IMG/VR virus record: IMGVR_UViG_3300050138_000571
Location: 1 to 64,000 of that record
Direction: 5' to 3' (one strand)
Length of the DNA stretch: 64,000 nucleotides
From: a virus
Positions 16,291 to 24,460 of this stretch are shown here, piece by piece; positions within the stretch are counted from its first letter, which is position 1; each line of letters begins with the position of its first letter. The notes under the pieces are model-generated. The model saw only the letters and a program-made list of their open reading frames with translations. It ran no database searches and was not told where the DNA came from. The translations under genes and the position numbers were made by a program.

Positions 16291-17931
16291 CTACGACCCG
16301 CAGGATCCTGCTTTGAACCGGTCGCAAACATCGACCGATTCAACGAAGATCTGGCCCACGTGCTTCTCTGCGGTGGTGTACTTCACGGGACTCAGGGGTT
16401 GGCCGCCGCGGGCGCCGTCGGGATAACAGGTGATCCCACGCAGTTTCGGAAGATGGCGATAAAGCATCTCCCCAAAGCCACGGACACCTTTGGAGTTGTT
16501 GTCGTCGGAGCCCCAAGCAGGCAGGTTGATGGTCGACGAGATTCCGTGGTCGACGTAACCTTGGACCCAGGCCTGGAACTGCACGCGTCGATCGACCTCG
16601 ATCGAGTACGCGTCCTCGATGGCGTCGGGATCCACTCCGGAATCGACCAGGCGCTTGGCGGTGGGGTCGAGGACATACTGATACGTCATGTCGCTCTTCA
16701 CCCAGTACCGGCGCTTATAGGCCACGCAGAAAATGGGTTCGATGCCGGTCGTCGTCTCGGCCACGATTCCGATGGTCCCAGTCGGCGCGATAGCGCGGAC
16801 CTTTACTGGCTTGCTGAGTTCCCAGAGCTTTGAGAAGTGCTCCGAGGCCTCGTCGCTGACATCCCGGTAGACCTCCAGCCACTTTCCCAACTCCTCGTCT
16901 GGTCCGTACTTTTTGCCTCGCTTCAGTAGCCACTCGTGCATGCCCATGAGCCCGAGGCCAAGGCGGCGGTTCTTGGTGCGGATCTGGTCGACCTTGCCGT
17001 ACGGGACGTCGGAGTAGACGGTCCCAGCGATGAGGAAGCCGATGGCGTCCCAGACGATGGAGCGGAACTCCTCGATGGTCGCCACGCGAGCCAGATTCAC
17101 TGACCCGAGGTTGCAGATGTCCGAGTCGTCGCGGGACGTGATCTCGGTGCAGGCGTTGCGGAGGTCTTCGCCGTCGTCAGCGCCCACGTTGACGCTGAAG
17201 CCGGGTTCGCCCGTCGACAGCATCTGCTTGATGACCTCCCAATAGACCTTGTGCGCCAGCTCGTGGTTCTTGTTCTTTGGGTTGTCGTACGCCCTGAAGA
17301 ATGCGGTGTCGAGGATGACGGAAATGTTCGTCATATCCATCGGCGCCGGAGCATTCATGTCCTTCAGCTTCGCGGCCTTGATCTCGTCCGACCAATCCTT
17401 GATGTGGATGAACTTGAATACGTCCAGGTGGTTCCAATGGAGGCCGGCCCAGACCGCGCCGCGGCGGTCGCCACCTTGTCGAATGAAACGGCCAACCTCG
17501 TTCACGGATTGCATGAGGGCGATGGGGCCCGAGGAGATACCTCCCGTCTTCCGGATCGGGGCCCCCTCGGCACGGAGGTCGCTGTACACGCCGCCGATGC
17601 CGGCGCCGGTCATCAGGGCCATCATCGAGTTGTGAACGTGCTGAGCCCAGCCTTCGCGCGAATCCTGTGCGCGCATTAGCAGGCAGTTCTGAGTCTGATG
17701 AAACGGGCGGCCGGTAGCGTAGAGATAGCGCCCTCCCGGCATGAACGTCTTGGCCGCGATATGGCCCTCGACGGACCTTACCAGGGCCCTTGGGGCGTCC
17801 ACCGACTTCAATACGTGGGTCGCGACTCGTCCCGATAGAGTCTCCCAGGTCTCCTTGTCTCCATCGCTCAACGTATGCGCATACTTAGCGTTGAGGGTGG
17901 TCAGGGCGAACTTGGACATGTCACTCTTCAT
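16291..17931 (-). CDS. nrdJ: adenosylcobalamin-dependent (class II) ribonucleotide reductase
   Basis: 546 aa. The active-site set is visible: Cys83 (QNCLL) and Cys273 (DICNLGSVNL) as redox pair, NACTE at 259-263 with the radical Cys261, and PTGTIG in the C-terminal half. There is no N-terminal ATP cone. A C-terminal CDRFKAGSC could be the reducing pair. It supplies dNTPs. The ATG overlaps the resolvase stop (ATGA), so both are expressed from the CAATCAT motif at 18555. Class II is inferred from overall pattern and the absence of an R2 gene in the window. Confidence 0.85.
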   Translation of the reverse strand: MKSDMSKFALTTLNAKYAHTLSDGDKETWETLSGRVATHVLKSVDAPRALVRSVEGHIAAKTFMPGGRYLYATGRPFHQTQNCLLMRAQDSREGWAQHVHNSMMALMTGAGIGGVYSDLRAEGAPIRKTGGISSGPIALMQSVNEVGRFIRQGGDRRGAVWAGLHWNHLDVFKFIHIKDWSDEIKAAKLKDMNAPAPMDMTNISVILDTAFFRAYDNPKNKNHELAHKVYWEVIKQMLSTGEPGFSVNVGADDGEDLRNACTEITSRDDSDICNLGSVNLARVATIEEFRSIVWDAIGFLIAGTVYSDVPYGKVDQIRTKNRRLGLGLMGMHEWLLKRGKKYGPDEELGKWLEVYRDVSDEASEHFSKLWELSKPVKVRAIAPTGTIGIVAETTTGIEPIFCVAYKRRYWVKSDMTYQYVLDPTAKRLVDSGVDPDAIEDAYSIEVDRRVQFQAWVQGYVDHGISSTINLPAWGSDDNNSKGVRGFGEMLYRHLPKLRGITCYPDGARGGQPLSPVKYTTAEKHVGQIFVESVDVCDRFKAGSCGS

Positions 17932-18545
17932 TGGGTCCTTTGGGTGAACGCACGACCCATCAGGATGGCGTCTGCGATGTCGTTGTCTTTTTGAATCAGG
18001 GTCAGGCCGTAGAGATCGTTCGCCAACCGAACAGCTAGGTGTTTCTTGTTCACCTTGCCTTTGATGCCCAGGGCCTTCTTGTCGACTTTTCCTCCGGCAG
18101 CCTTGGCCGCCTTTGTCGCCTTCGAGAGCGCCGTATTGGCTTTCTTGTCCTCCTTGCTCATCCACATTCCGACCGCTTTGCGCCACTCAGACGTGTCCAT
18201 GTACGTCATCGGGAGCCTGCCCTGGACACGCTTAAGGAAAGCGAAGTGGATGAACTCCAAGGCCCGCTGCGTGTTGCGGTTCTTACCCTTGTTGGTGTTC
18301 TCGGCAACGATCGCGTCCACTCCGCCCACCGAAGCGATCAGCTCGTCGATCTGGTCGACCACCTGCTCTGCGGCCGTGACGATGTTGTAGGGGTATGCTG
18401 GCGATTTTTGGGGGTCCTTGTTCACGTTGAAGTCCGTGATCAAGACCTTTGGGAGCAACCCAGAACGTTCCAGCTTTCCGTCGACAAACAACGCCCAACC
18501 AGTCGACGTGCTGATGTCCAAAGAGAGCACGCGCGAGAGACTCAT
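17928..18545 (-). CDS. ruvC: RuvC-like Holliday junction resolvase
   Basis: 205 aa. RNase H-fold acidic residues are visible: Asp in LSLDISTSTGWALF, Glu in AIVAENTNKG, and Asp residues in KDNDIADAILMG. A basic insertion (KKANTALSKATKAAKAAGGKVDKK region) could bind DNA. Probably clears branched DNA before packaging, consistent with its CAATCAT late-type motif. Couples to RNR by ATGA. Confidence 0.85.
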   Translation of the reverse strand: MSLSRVLSLDISTSTGWALFVDGKLERSGLLPKVLITDFNVNKDPQKSPAYPYNIVTAAEQVVDQIDELIASVGGVDAIVAENTNKGKNRNTQRALEFIHFAFLKRVQGRLPMTYMDTSEWRKAVGMWMSKEDKKANTALSKATKAAKAAGGKVDKKALGIKGKVNKKHLAVRLANDLYGLTLIQKDNDIADAILMGRAFTQRTQ

Positions 18546-18554
18546 CGTCCCCCG

Positions 18555-18561
18555 ATGATTG
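18555..18561 (-). promoter_or_regulatory. CAATCAT motif, candidate late promoter element
   Basis: Nine nt upstream of the resolvase ATG, in the short gap before the upstream gene. Confidence 0.6.
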
Positions 18562-18565
18562 GTAG

Positions 18566-18826
18566 CTAGCCCTCCAGCTCGTGAATCTCGAAGTCGTCGC
18601 CCAAGGCGAGCGCGAACATCACGATCTTCGTGTTGTCATCGGGAGCCATCACCGCATCCAAGTGCCTCTTGATCCGATCGAACTCCTTTACCGGGATGTC
18701 GTCCGACTTGAAAACCAAGAACAGCGTTCGCTTGTTCCCTGCCTCTACGGTGTACTGTTTTACGGAGTACCCCTCCACCGTGACTTCGGTGGACGGGACC
18801 ACGACGACGTTGACCTTCCTGCCCAT
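18566..18826 (-). CDS. hypothetical protein, 86 aa
   Basis: Small alpha/beta protein beginning MGRKVNVVVVPSTEVTVEGY, with an acidic C-terminus (GDDFEIHELEG). It is the second gene after the promoter at 19217, 4 nt downstream of its neighbour. No family recognised. Confidence 0.65.
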   Translation of the reverse strand: MGRKVNVVVVPSTEVTVEGYSVKQYTVEAGNKRTLFLVFKSDDIPVKEFDRIKRHLDAVMAPDDNTKIVMFALALGDDFEIHELEG

Positions 18827-18830
18827 GGCC

Positions 18831-19160
18831 TTAGAGCCCCTGCTCGCGCTCGGCCGCGTCCTGGTTCTCCTCGGCGACCGTGTCGGCGTCGAAAGATCCT
18901 GTGTCCTTGCCGGCGTCGGCCAGGGCCCGGTGGCAAAAGAGGACGCGAAGCTTGTTCATCTTCGTGCCTTCACGGTAGATGGCTCCGGCATCCTTGGCGG
19001 CCTCGCGTTTCTGAGCGAGGTCGAGGTCGGCGTCCTTGGCCTGGAGTAGCTCAACCTGATTGAGAGAGACCGTCGTGATGAGTGAGCGGATCTCGCCCTC
19101 GCCCATCTTGAAGACAGTGTCCTTGAAGTCGGAGTCGAGTGCTGCGAATGGGTCTTTCAT
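18831..19160 (-). CDS. hypothetical helical protein, 109 aa
   Basis: Charged, largely helical protein (MKDPFAALDSDFKDTVFKM). The pattern of Leu and Glu/Lys in the middle suggests a coiled coil. It is the first gene after the GTTCGCTATAG motif at 19217, with an AAGGACC Shine-Dalgarno upstream of the ATG. Function unknown. Confidence 0.65.
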   Translation of the reverse strand: MKDPFAALDSDFKDTVFKMGEGEIRSLITTVSLNQVELLQAKDADLDLAQKREAAKDAGAIYREGTKMNKLRVLFCHRALADAGKDTGSFDADTVAEENQDAAEREQGL

Positions 19161-19216
19161 TGGCTTTGGTCCTTTTGGGTCCCACTAAAGGGCGCCGTGT
19201 TTGGTAACTGATCCCT

Positions 19217-19227
19217 CTATAGCGAAC
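19217..19227 (-). promoter_or_regulatory. GTTCGCTATAG motif, candidate early/middle promoter
   Basis: Exact copy with a leader of about 56 nt to the ATG at 19160. It lies just beyond the stop of the 19231 gene. Confidence 0.7.
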
Positions 19228-19230
19228 GAC

Positions 19231-19542
19231 CTAGTTGAGGGACTTCTTGGGATCCAGGAACGTCTCCACCTCGATCAGCTCCCCGAGAGCGTCGTATTCG
19301 CAGAGCACGACGCGAACGTGCTCCTCGGACGTGCGGGCGGAACTCAGGACGTCCGAGAGCTTGTTCGTCGCGACGACGGACTTGATCCCGAAGAAGACGC
19401 TCAGTACGTCCTTGGCCTGGGCGGCCTCATGTTTCGTGCGGTACACGCGCAAGGTCAGTGACTTGTTCGCGAGATCAATCTCGGAGAAGGCCGATCCGAG
19501 ATCGTCGAGGTAGAAGACCGCCTCTGGGACCCGCAAAGTCAT
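19231..19542 (-). CDS. hypothetical protein, 103 aa
   Basis: Start ATG 19542 (MTLRVPEAVF) overlaps the upstream stop as ATGA. The product is alpha/beta, with VVLCEYDALGELIEVE near the end. Third gene of the 20058 promoter unit. No family recognised. Confidence 0.65.
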   Translation of the reverse strand: MTLRVPEAVFYLDDLGSAFSEIDLANKSLTLRVYRTKHEAAQAKDVLSVFFGIKSVVATNKLSDVLSSARTSEEHVRVVLCEYDALGELIEVETFLDPKKSLN

Positions 19543-19775
19543 GCCGCCGCCTTGTGGCATTCGAAGTCGTGCTCGCAGGCCTTGCAGTAGCGCTCCGAAG
19601 AACCACTGTCACCGCCCTTGAACTCCCCGCAGACCGCGGGAAGGTGTTGCGGGTCAGCGTACGACAGGGGATCGCAAATGCACCCCTCGGGCCGAACCGG
19701 AGGCCGGAAGGCGTGATGTGAGCCAGAGCGCTCACCGCAGCCCGGTTCTACGCAGACGTCGTGATCGAAGTCCAT
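19539..19775 (-). CDS. Cys/His-rich zinc-binding protein, 78 aa
   Basis: Contains CVEPGCGERSGSHHAF, CIC, and YCKACEHDFECH, enough ligands for two zinc ions. The text resembles small phage proteins with CxxC-HxxxC spacing. It lies between two coupled hypothetical genes. Function unknown. Confidence 0.65.
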   Translation of the reverse strand: MDFDHDVCVEPGCGERSGSHHAFRPPVRPEGCICDPLSYADPQHLPAVCGEFKGGDSGSSERYCKACEHDFECHKAAA

Positions 19776-19776
19776 T

Positions 19777-20040
19777 TCAGACCCCCTCCTCGATAACGTC
19801 GCAGACCTCTGTGTAGGGCTCCGGATAGAAGCCTTGCGTGAGTTCGGGAGGCGTGATGCCGACCCGATTCATGTGCAACATGACGGCGCCGGTCCAGGAA
19901 AGGACCTGCTTGTCCGACTCCGTCATATCCGTGGTCATGCCCTTGAGGCGGCACCGGGAGGGGAGCGCCTGGAACGCTACGATGGCCCCTTCTCGAATGG
20001 CCACGATGTCCCGCATCCCAAACTTGAAGTCCTTGTCCAT
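19777..20040 (-). CDS. hypothetical protein, 87 aa
   Basis: First gene after the motif at 20048, with only 7 nt (GCAGGGT) between TATAG and ATG. The protein starts MDKDFKFGMRDIVAIREG and has an acidic C-terminus. Unknown family. Confidence 0.65.
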   Translation of the reverse strand: MDKDFKFGMRDIVAIREGAIVAFQALPSRCRLKGMTTDMTESDKQVLSWTGAVMLHMNRVGITPPELTQGFYPEPYTEVCDVIEEGV

Positions 20041-20047
20041 ACCCTGC

Positions 20048-20058
20048 CTATAGCGAAC
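20048..20058 (-). promoter_or_regulatory. GTTCGCTATAG motif, candidate early/middle promoter
   Basis: Exact copy between the SbcC-like stop and the ATG at 20040. The downstream GCAGGGTATGG is identical to that at the plus-strand copy at 4856. Confidence 0.75.
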
Positions 20059-20064
20059 GCCCCC

Positions 20065-22185
20065 TTATTCGATCCGCGACTCCCCGTCCTCGTAGGTCAC
20101 GTTTATGACGTTCTCGAAGGCGCCTTGCATTTCCGAGGCGTGATCCACCACAATGACCAGGCGGTCCTTGCTGTACTTCTGCAGGATCTCGACGCATGAG
20201 TCCTTGCTCACAGCGTCAAGGCCATCAAAGCTCTCGTCGAGGATTAGCCAGCCCGGGCACACGCCCGAGCGTCGACTGATGACTGCCCCCACGGCCAGGT
20301 CGGTCGCGAGTTCCACTGTCGTCAACATTCCCCCACTCAGACCGCCCTTGATCGACGTCTCATTCCCGTGAACGGTCAACACGGGCTTGATCTCCTTCGA
20401 AACCTCGCCTTTCTGGGTCACGTTCTCGGAGCGAAACTCCAGGGTGACGTGGCGTGTGTTCGCGACGCTGCCGAGCACGTCGTTCGTCTCGTCGCCGATC
20501 TCTTGCAGGACCTCGTCGAAAATGAGCCCAAGGAATCCTTCGCGGCCGATCAGGTGTGCGAAGTCGCGCTCGGCCCGTAGGCCAGAGTCAAGGATTTGGC
20601 GATGCCCTTTAACGGCCGCAAGCTCGTCAGAGATGGCCTTCGCTTGCTTCTCCTGGGTCTGAAGCCTCGTCGCCTGGATACGCAGCTCCGTGAGCCCATC
20701 CATGTCCTTGGACAGCGCGCGGCGCTCGACCTCCATCTCGACTAGTTGCGCCTGAGTCGAGGTTGCCGTCAGTGCCATGCACCGGGAAGCTTCCTTCTGT
20801 AGCTCCATCTCGATCTGCGACAGCTCCGCGTCGGCGACGGCGATCTCTTTTCGCCTCTCTGACTGGAGGAGTGCGGTCGCGCCTCGAAGTTTCTGCTGCT
20901 CGGTGGCTAACTGGCCCGACGCTACGGAGGCGACCTCGTGGAGCTTCGCTATCGTAGGGTTCGGCTCGAAGCGGGGAAGTGCAGCGATTTGGGCGGTCAG
21001 ATCCTCTGCCATGGCGGCGAAACCCAGGGCGGTGGAGATCTTGTCGTCCAAGGCCGCGATCGAGGCCGTGAGCTTCTCTCGGTGATTGCACGCCTTATCC
21101 CAGTCGCGTTCGCAGGTCGGGCAAATGTCAACGACGAGCTTTGCTAGCTCCTGCTCGGCCGACGCCTTCTCTCGGACAAAACCGGCCTTGGCCGCAGCCT
21201 TGGCCGAGAGCGCGAGCCTCTCCGTGTTTAGGGAGTGATTCTTGGCATCCGCTTCCTTTCGTCGAAGATTGTCCTCGTTCGTCAGTCTCTTGAGTCGCAC
21301 GTCGCATTGGGCGACTAGCGCCTCCAATCGGGAGATTTCCGCCTCGACTGCGGGGTCGCTCTGCGGCTGGGCGGTCCGTAGCTCGGAACGCAGGAAAGCG
21401 CAACGGGCCTTAGCCACCTCTACCCTCGCCTGGAAGGCATCTCCGAACTGCATCAGATCGCGATTGCCGGCGGCCTGGATCGCTTCTACTTGGGCAGCCA
21501 GGGAGTCGAGGCGCGCTCTCCTCTCTTCCGTCCGGGCCTTGAGCTGCATGCCCGCGGCCATGACCTCTTCCAGGTTGTTCTCGGGCGCGAGAGTCGTCAG
21601 TTGGCGCTCCAGGCCGCAGATCTGCGCGTCTTGGGCGCCAATCTCTTTCTCTCCCGCCGAAATGGCGGCAGCGCTCAGCTTCGCCTGCTCCTCGAATTTG
21701 TCCAAACCCAGGACCGGCGTCAGGAACGCCTTCTTCTCTGAGTCGGTCTTGGAAAGGAAGATGCCAGGTTGGCGCTGGCCTCGGTAGGTAAGGGCGAGCA
21801 CCGTATCCATGTCGAGGCCGCCGAACAGCGAGCGGATGCGCTCTTCCTTTTGGGGGTTCGAACCCTTCTCTGGGGCGCCACCGATTACGACGTCGAGTTT
21901 CTTGGCACGCTGAATAGTGATCGGGACGTCATCGTTCTTGAGCCCGAGAAGCGACGAGGCTGGCTGCTTGGAACCCCAGGACTGCAAGAGCGTGCCCGGG
22001 ACCTCGCACGCCCCGAACGGGTAGTTGATGCCCATTGCGACGCTGGACTTACCACCACCCGACGATCCGCCGGTGTCTAGGTTCTTGCTTGCCAGCAAAT
22101 AGAGACCGGTCGGCGCGAACTGGATCCGCGCCTTCTTCACGAACGAGCGAAAGCCTGTCAGTTCGAGATAGTCAAGAGTCAACAT
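20065..22185 (-). CDS. SbcC/Rad50/gp46-like recombination ATPase
   Basis: 706 aa. Walker A GGSSGGGKSS (39-48), a long coiled coil interrupted by a zinc-hook-like DICPTCERDWDK, then LSGGMLTT signature and Walker B WLILDESFDGLD near the C-terminus. Partner of the SbcD-like nuclease at 14758. The 5' end overlaps the FmdB-like gene by 14 nt. Confidence 0.9.
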   Translation of the reverse strand: MLTLDYLELTGFRSFVKKARIQFAPTGLYLLASKNLDTGGSSGGGKSSVAMGINYPFGACEVPGTLLQSWGSKQPASSLLGLKNDDVPITIQRAKKLDVVIGGAPEKGSNPQKEERIRSLFGGLDMDTVLALTYRGQRQPGIFLSKTDSEKKAFLTPVLGLDKFEEQAKLSAAAISAGEKEIGAQDAQICGLERQLTTLAPENNLEEVMAAGMQLKARTEERRARLDSLAAQVEAIQAAGNRDLMQFGDAFQARVEVAKARCAFLRSELRTAQPQSDPAVEAEISRLEALVAQCDVRLKRLTNEDNLRRKEADAKNHSLNTERLALSAKAAAKAGFVREKASAEQELAKLVVDICPTCERDWDKACNHREKLTASIAALDDKISTALGFAAMAEDLTAQIAALPRFEPNPTIAKLHEVASVASGQLATEQQKLRGATALLQSERRKEIAVADAELSQIEMELQKEASRCMALTATSTQAQLVEMEVERRALSKDMDGLTELRIQATRLQTQEKQAKAISDELAAVKGHRQILDSGLRAERDFAHLIGREGFLGLIFDEVLQEIGDETNDVLGSVANTRHVTLEFRSENVTQKGEVSKEIKPVLTVHGNETSIKGGLSGGMLTTVELATDLAVGAVISRRSGVCPGWLILDESFDGLDAVSKDSCVEILQKYSKDRLVIVVDHASEMQGAFENVINVTYEDGESRIE

Positions 22186-22426
22186 CGTCGATGACCCTGC
22201 TTTCGGCTCGCTCTCGGAATAGCCGCTCGGCCTCCGGGTGCCGCTCCACTCGCCGAGTCATCAGGCCGTTGTCGATCGTCTCGACGACCTCGCTGGACGT
22301 GGCCGGCGTGCTGCGGGCCAATATCTCGCCGCAGGCGCAGTATTGTGGCTGGATCTGCTCGCCTGGCTCCAGCATCTTGCGGACCGTTTTGTCGCAGACG
22401 GCGCAGAAGAATCTGTAGAGAGGCAT
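22172..22426 (-). CDS. FmdB-like zinc-ribbon protein, 84 aa
   Basis: N-terminal MPLYRFFCAVCDKTV followed by YCACGE about 25 residues later gives one four-Cys ribbon of the FmdB/CxxC regulatory type. An acidic/Arg-rich helical tail follows. The gene is packed between the membrane-peptide gene (1 nt away) and the SbcC-like gene. Role unknown. Confidence 0.75.
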   Translation of the reverse strand: MPLYRFFCAVCDKTVRKMLEPGEQIQPQYCACGEILARSTPATSSEVVETIDNGLMTRRVERHPEAERLFRERAESRVIDDVDS

Positions 22427-22603
22427 CTATTGAGCCGCGTCCCAGTTCTCGGCTTTTGGCGCCAGAGCCGCGTCAACCAACTCCGGATCCATGTCGTCGT
22501 CGAGATCGGACTCGGCGATGTCGAGGGTACGGTCGTTCTTGACCTTGACGAAGACAGTCACCAGGGCGGCCATGAAAAGCAAAATCAGTACAGCAGAGAT
22601 CAT
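22427..22603 (-). CDS. small single-pass membrane protein, 58 aa
   Basis: The start at 22603 (MISAVLILLFMAALVTVF) is chosen because an AGGAGCC Shine-Dalgarno precedes it; a longer frame to 22693 would span the promoter motif. One N-terminal transmembrane helix is followed by an acidic cytoplasmic or periplasmic tail. Function unknown. Confidence 0.65.
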   Translation of the reverse strand: MISAVLILLFMAALVTVFVKVKNDRTLDIAESDLDDDMDPELVDAALAPKAENWDAAQ

Positions 22604-22644
22604 CTTGGCTCCTATTCCGAGTCCCATTCCTGGGCACCTGATAC

Positions 22645-22655
22645 CTATAGCGAAC
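22645..22655 (-). promoter_or_regulatory. GTTCGCTATAG motif, candidate early/middle promoter
   Basis: Exact copy, leader of about 40 nt to the ATG at 22603. It heads the membrane peptide, FmdB-like and SbcC-like genes. Confidence 0.75.
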
Positions 22656-22661
22656 GCCCCG

Positions 22662-24434
22662 TCACTCGGCGAACGCTTGTTGTGGTTCATCAACCGTCTC
22701 TCGCATGAACTGCGCCGTAGACTTGGCCTCGGCTCGTTCCAGCTCGGAGTCGCGGGGGATGACTACGAGTCCTCCCAACGTGCCATGTTGTGAGGCGATG
22801 GAGATCGAGTTGCGGATGGCCTCCACGACGGCCGGGGTGCTGTCGAGGACGCCCGCCTTGTACGGATCGACGTGCTCCCAGTTGAGGAAGTCGTAGACCA
22901 CGGGTGCGGTGTCGGCGGCGATGGGGCCCATGATGCCGGCCAGGATTTCCTGGGCCTCGTTCACGTCGTAGATCCCGCAGTTCGACATCAGTCGCTTGAA
23001 CGGCTCGATGAGCGACTTGCGCAGGACCTCCCTGTTGATGTCGTTGTCGGGAAGCTCGTGAAGGACCTTCAAGAGCGTCCAGGCGCCTCCCGGCAGGCAG
23101 CCCGACTTGATGGCGCCGCGGACGGCGCAGACGGCGTCGTCTGCCCGGTCGCGCTTTTCCTTCAGCTCGCCATTGGACACGCCGAACACCTTGAGGTTGG
23201 CGATCCCGTTGGCGAGGTTGGCTTTCCGCTTTCGGATAGACATCGCGTCCAGCTCCGACTCCGGTGCCAGGAGCTGCTGCTCCAGCTCCTCGACTCGTAT
23301 CCCGAGCAAGCCCGGGTCCGCGTGCCCGATGATCGTAGAGCGGAATCGCGAGGCCTCGAATCTCGTAACTCCTGGCCCCAGGTCGTCCAGCTCGGCTTGT
23401 TCCGGCGGACTGGAAATGGGGTCGAGGAGCTTGGCCCCCGTGATCGCCTGCAAGTCCTTGAGGAAGTCCGACTGCCCGTTCGAGAACGGGTTCGGAGGAA
23501 TCATGAGAGGAAACACGTTGATCGTGCGTTGGTCTGGAAAGTTGGTCGCGAGGTCGGCCAGCACGGAATCCGAGAAGCCGGTGGCGACCAGCACCACGTT
23601 GCAATGTGGATAGTCCTTGGCGGTCCCCCAGTGGAACCCGATCTTCTCCAGAAGCATCTGAACGGTCTGGATATTGGAGAGGTGCCCGTTGAAGAGGACA
23701 AAAACCGGCTTATCGAGGACGCAGCGCTGGGTGCCGGAGTCGTTGATGAACACTGAGCTGTAGCGCATGCAGCAGTCGTCGTAGCCGATGTGGACAGGGA
23801 AGCCCTCCACGCGCTCGACCTCGTACCTGGGGGGGCCACTGTTCTCCGAAATTGTGACATTGCCTTCGTCTCCGGTGATCCGGAAGCATTCGAGGACCGC
23901 GTCGGCCAGGTCGGTGTCTCCGTTGGCCGAAATCGTGGCCACGGCCTTGAGAAGGGCCTGACCTTCGGCAGTGTCGGGGTCCGCCTTCCGGGAGAGCTGG
24001 GCGATCAGGGGTGCGATGACGTCCCGAAAAGTCTTCTCCAGGTGGCGCACGATCTTCTGGGGAGAGATCTGACGGTTCGACTCGCAGTAGGCGTAGAGAT
24101 GACGGACGATCGACTCAGCCAGGATCGTGGCCGTGGTCGTTCCGTCCCCAGCCTCAGTGGCAGTGCGCTTGGCAGCATCTCGGGCCGTCTCCATGATGAC
24201 GTGCGCGGCTGCGTCCTCGAAGCCGAGGGACTGGAACACGGTCACGCCGTCCTTGGTGATGATGGGCGGGACACCGTTTTCGTAACGTTCGATGAGAACC
24301 ACCTGGCCGCCCGGGCCCAACGTGGATCCGACGATGTCGGAGATCGTCTTCATGGTCTCCAGGATCACCTTCTTGAGCCGGGGACCTCTGACTTCGATGC
24401 GCTTGCCGGTCGACTTGACCTTTTTGTAGTCCAT
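22662..24434 (-). CDS. groEL: phage GroEL-like chaperonin, 590 aa
   Basis: Equatorial-domain landmarks are clear: STLGPGGQVVLIE near 37-49, TKDGVTV at 60-66, EAGDGTTTATILAE at 94-107 (ATP site), CLPGGAWTLL, and the C-terminal FKAG-like YKAGVLDSTPAVVEAIRNSISIAS. The apical domain is divergent and the C-terminal GGM tail is absent. It is somewhat longer than bacterial GroEL. Chaperonins of this kind are known from a few large phages such as EL. Promoter motif 9 nt upstream. Confidence 0.9.
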   Translation of the reverse strand: MDYKKVKSTGKRIEVRGPRLKKVILETMKTISDIVGSTLGPGGQVVLIERYENGVPPIITKDGVTVFQSLGFEDAAAHVIMETARDAAKRTATEAGDGTTTATILAESIVRHLYAYCESNRQISPQKIVRHLEKTFRDVIAPLIAQLSRKADPDTAEGQALLKAVATISANGDTDLADAVLECFRITGDEGNVTISENSGPPRYEVERVEGFPVHIGYDDCCMRYSSVFINDSGTQRCVLDKPVFVLFNGHLSNIQTVQMLLEKIGFHWGTAKDYPHCNVVLVATGFSDSVLADLATNFPDQRTINVFPLMIPPNPFSNGQSDFLKDLQAITGAKLLDPISSPPEQAELDDLGPGVTRFEASRFRSTIIGHADPGLLGIRVEELEQQLLAPESELDAMSIRKRKANLANGIANLKVFGVSNGELKEKRDRADDAVCAVRGAIKSGCLPGGAWTLLKVLHELPDNDINREVLRKSLIEPFKRLMSNCGIYDVNEAQEILAGIMGPIAADTAPVVYDFLNWEHVDPYKAGVLDSTPAVVEAIRNSISIASQHGTLGGLVVIPRDSELERAEAKSTAQFMRETVDEPQQAFAE

Positions 24435-24443
24435 GTAGTCTCT

Positions 24444-24454
24444 CTATAGCGAAC
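24444..24454 (-). promoter_or_regulatory. GTTCGCTATAG motif, candidate early/middle promoter
   Basis: Exact copy followed by AGAGACTAC and the chaperonin ATG at 24434. Confidence 0.75.
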
Positions 24455-24460
24455 GGGGGG

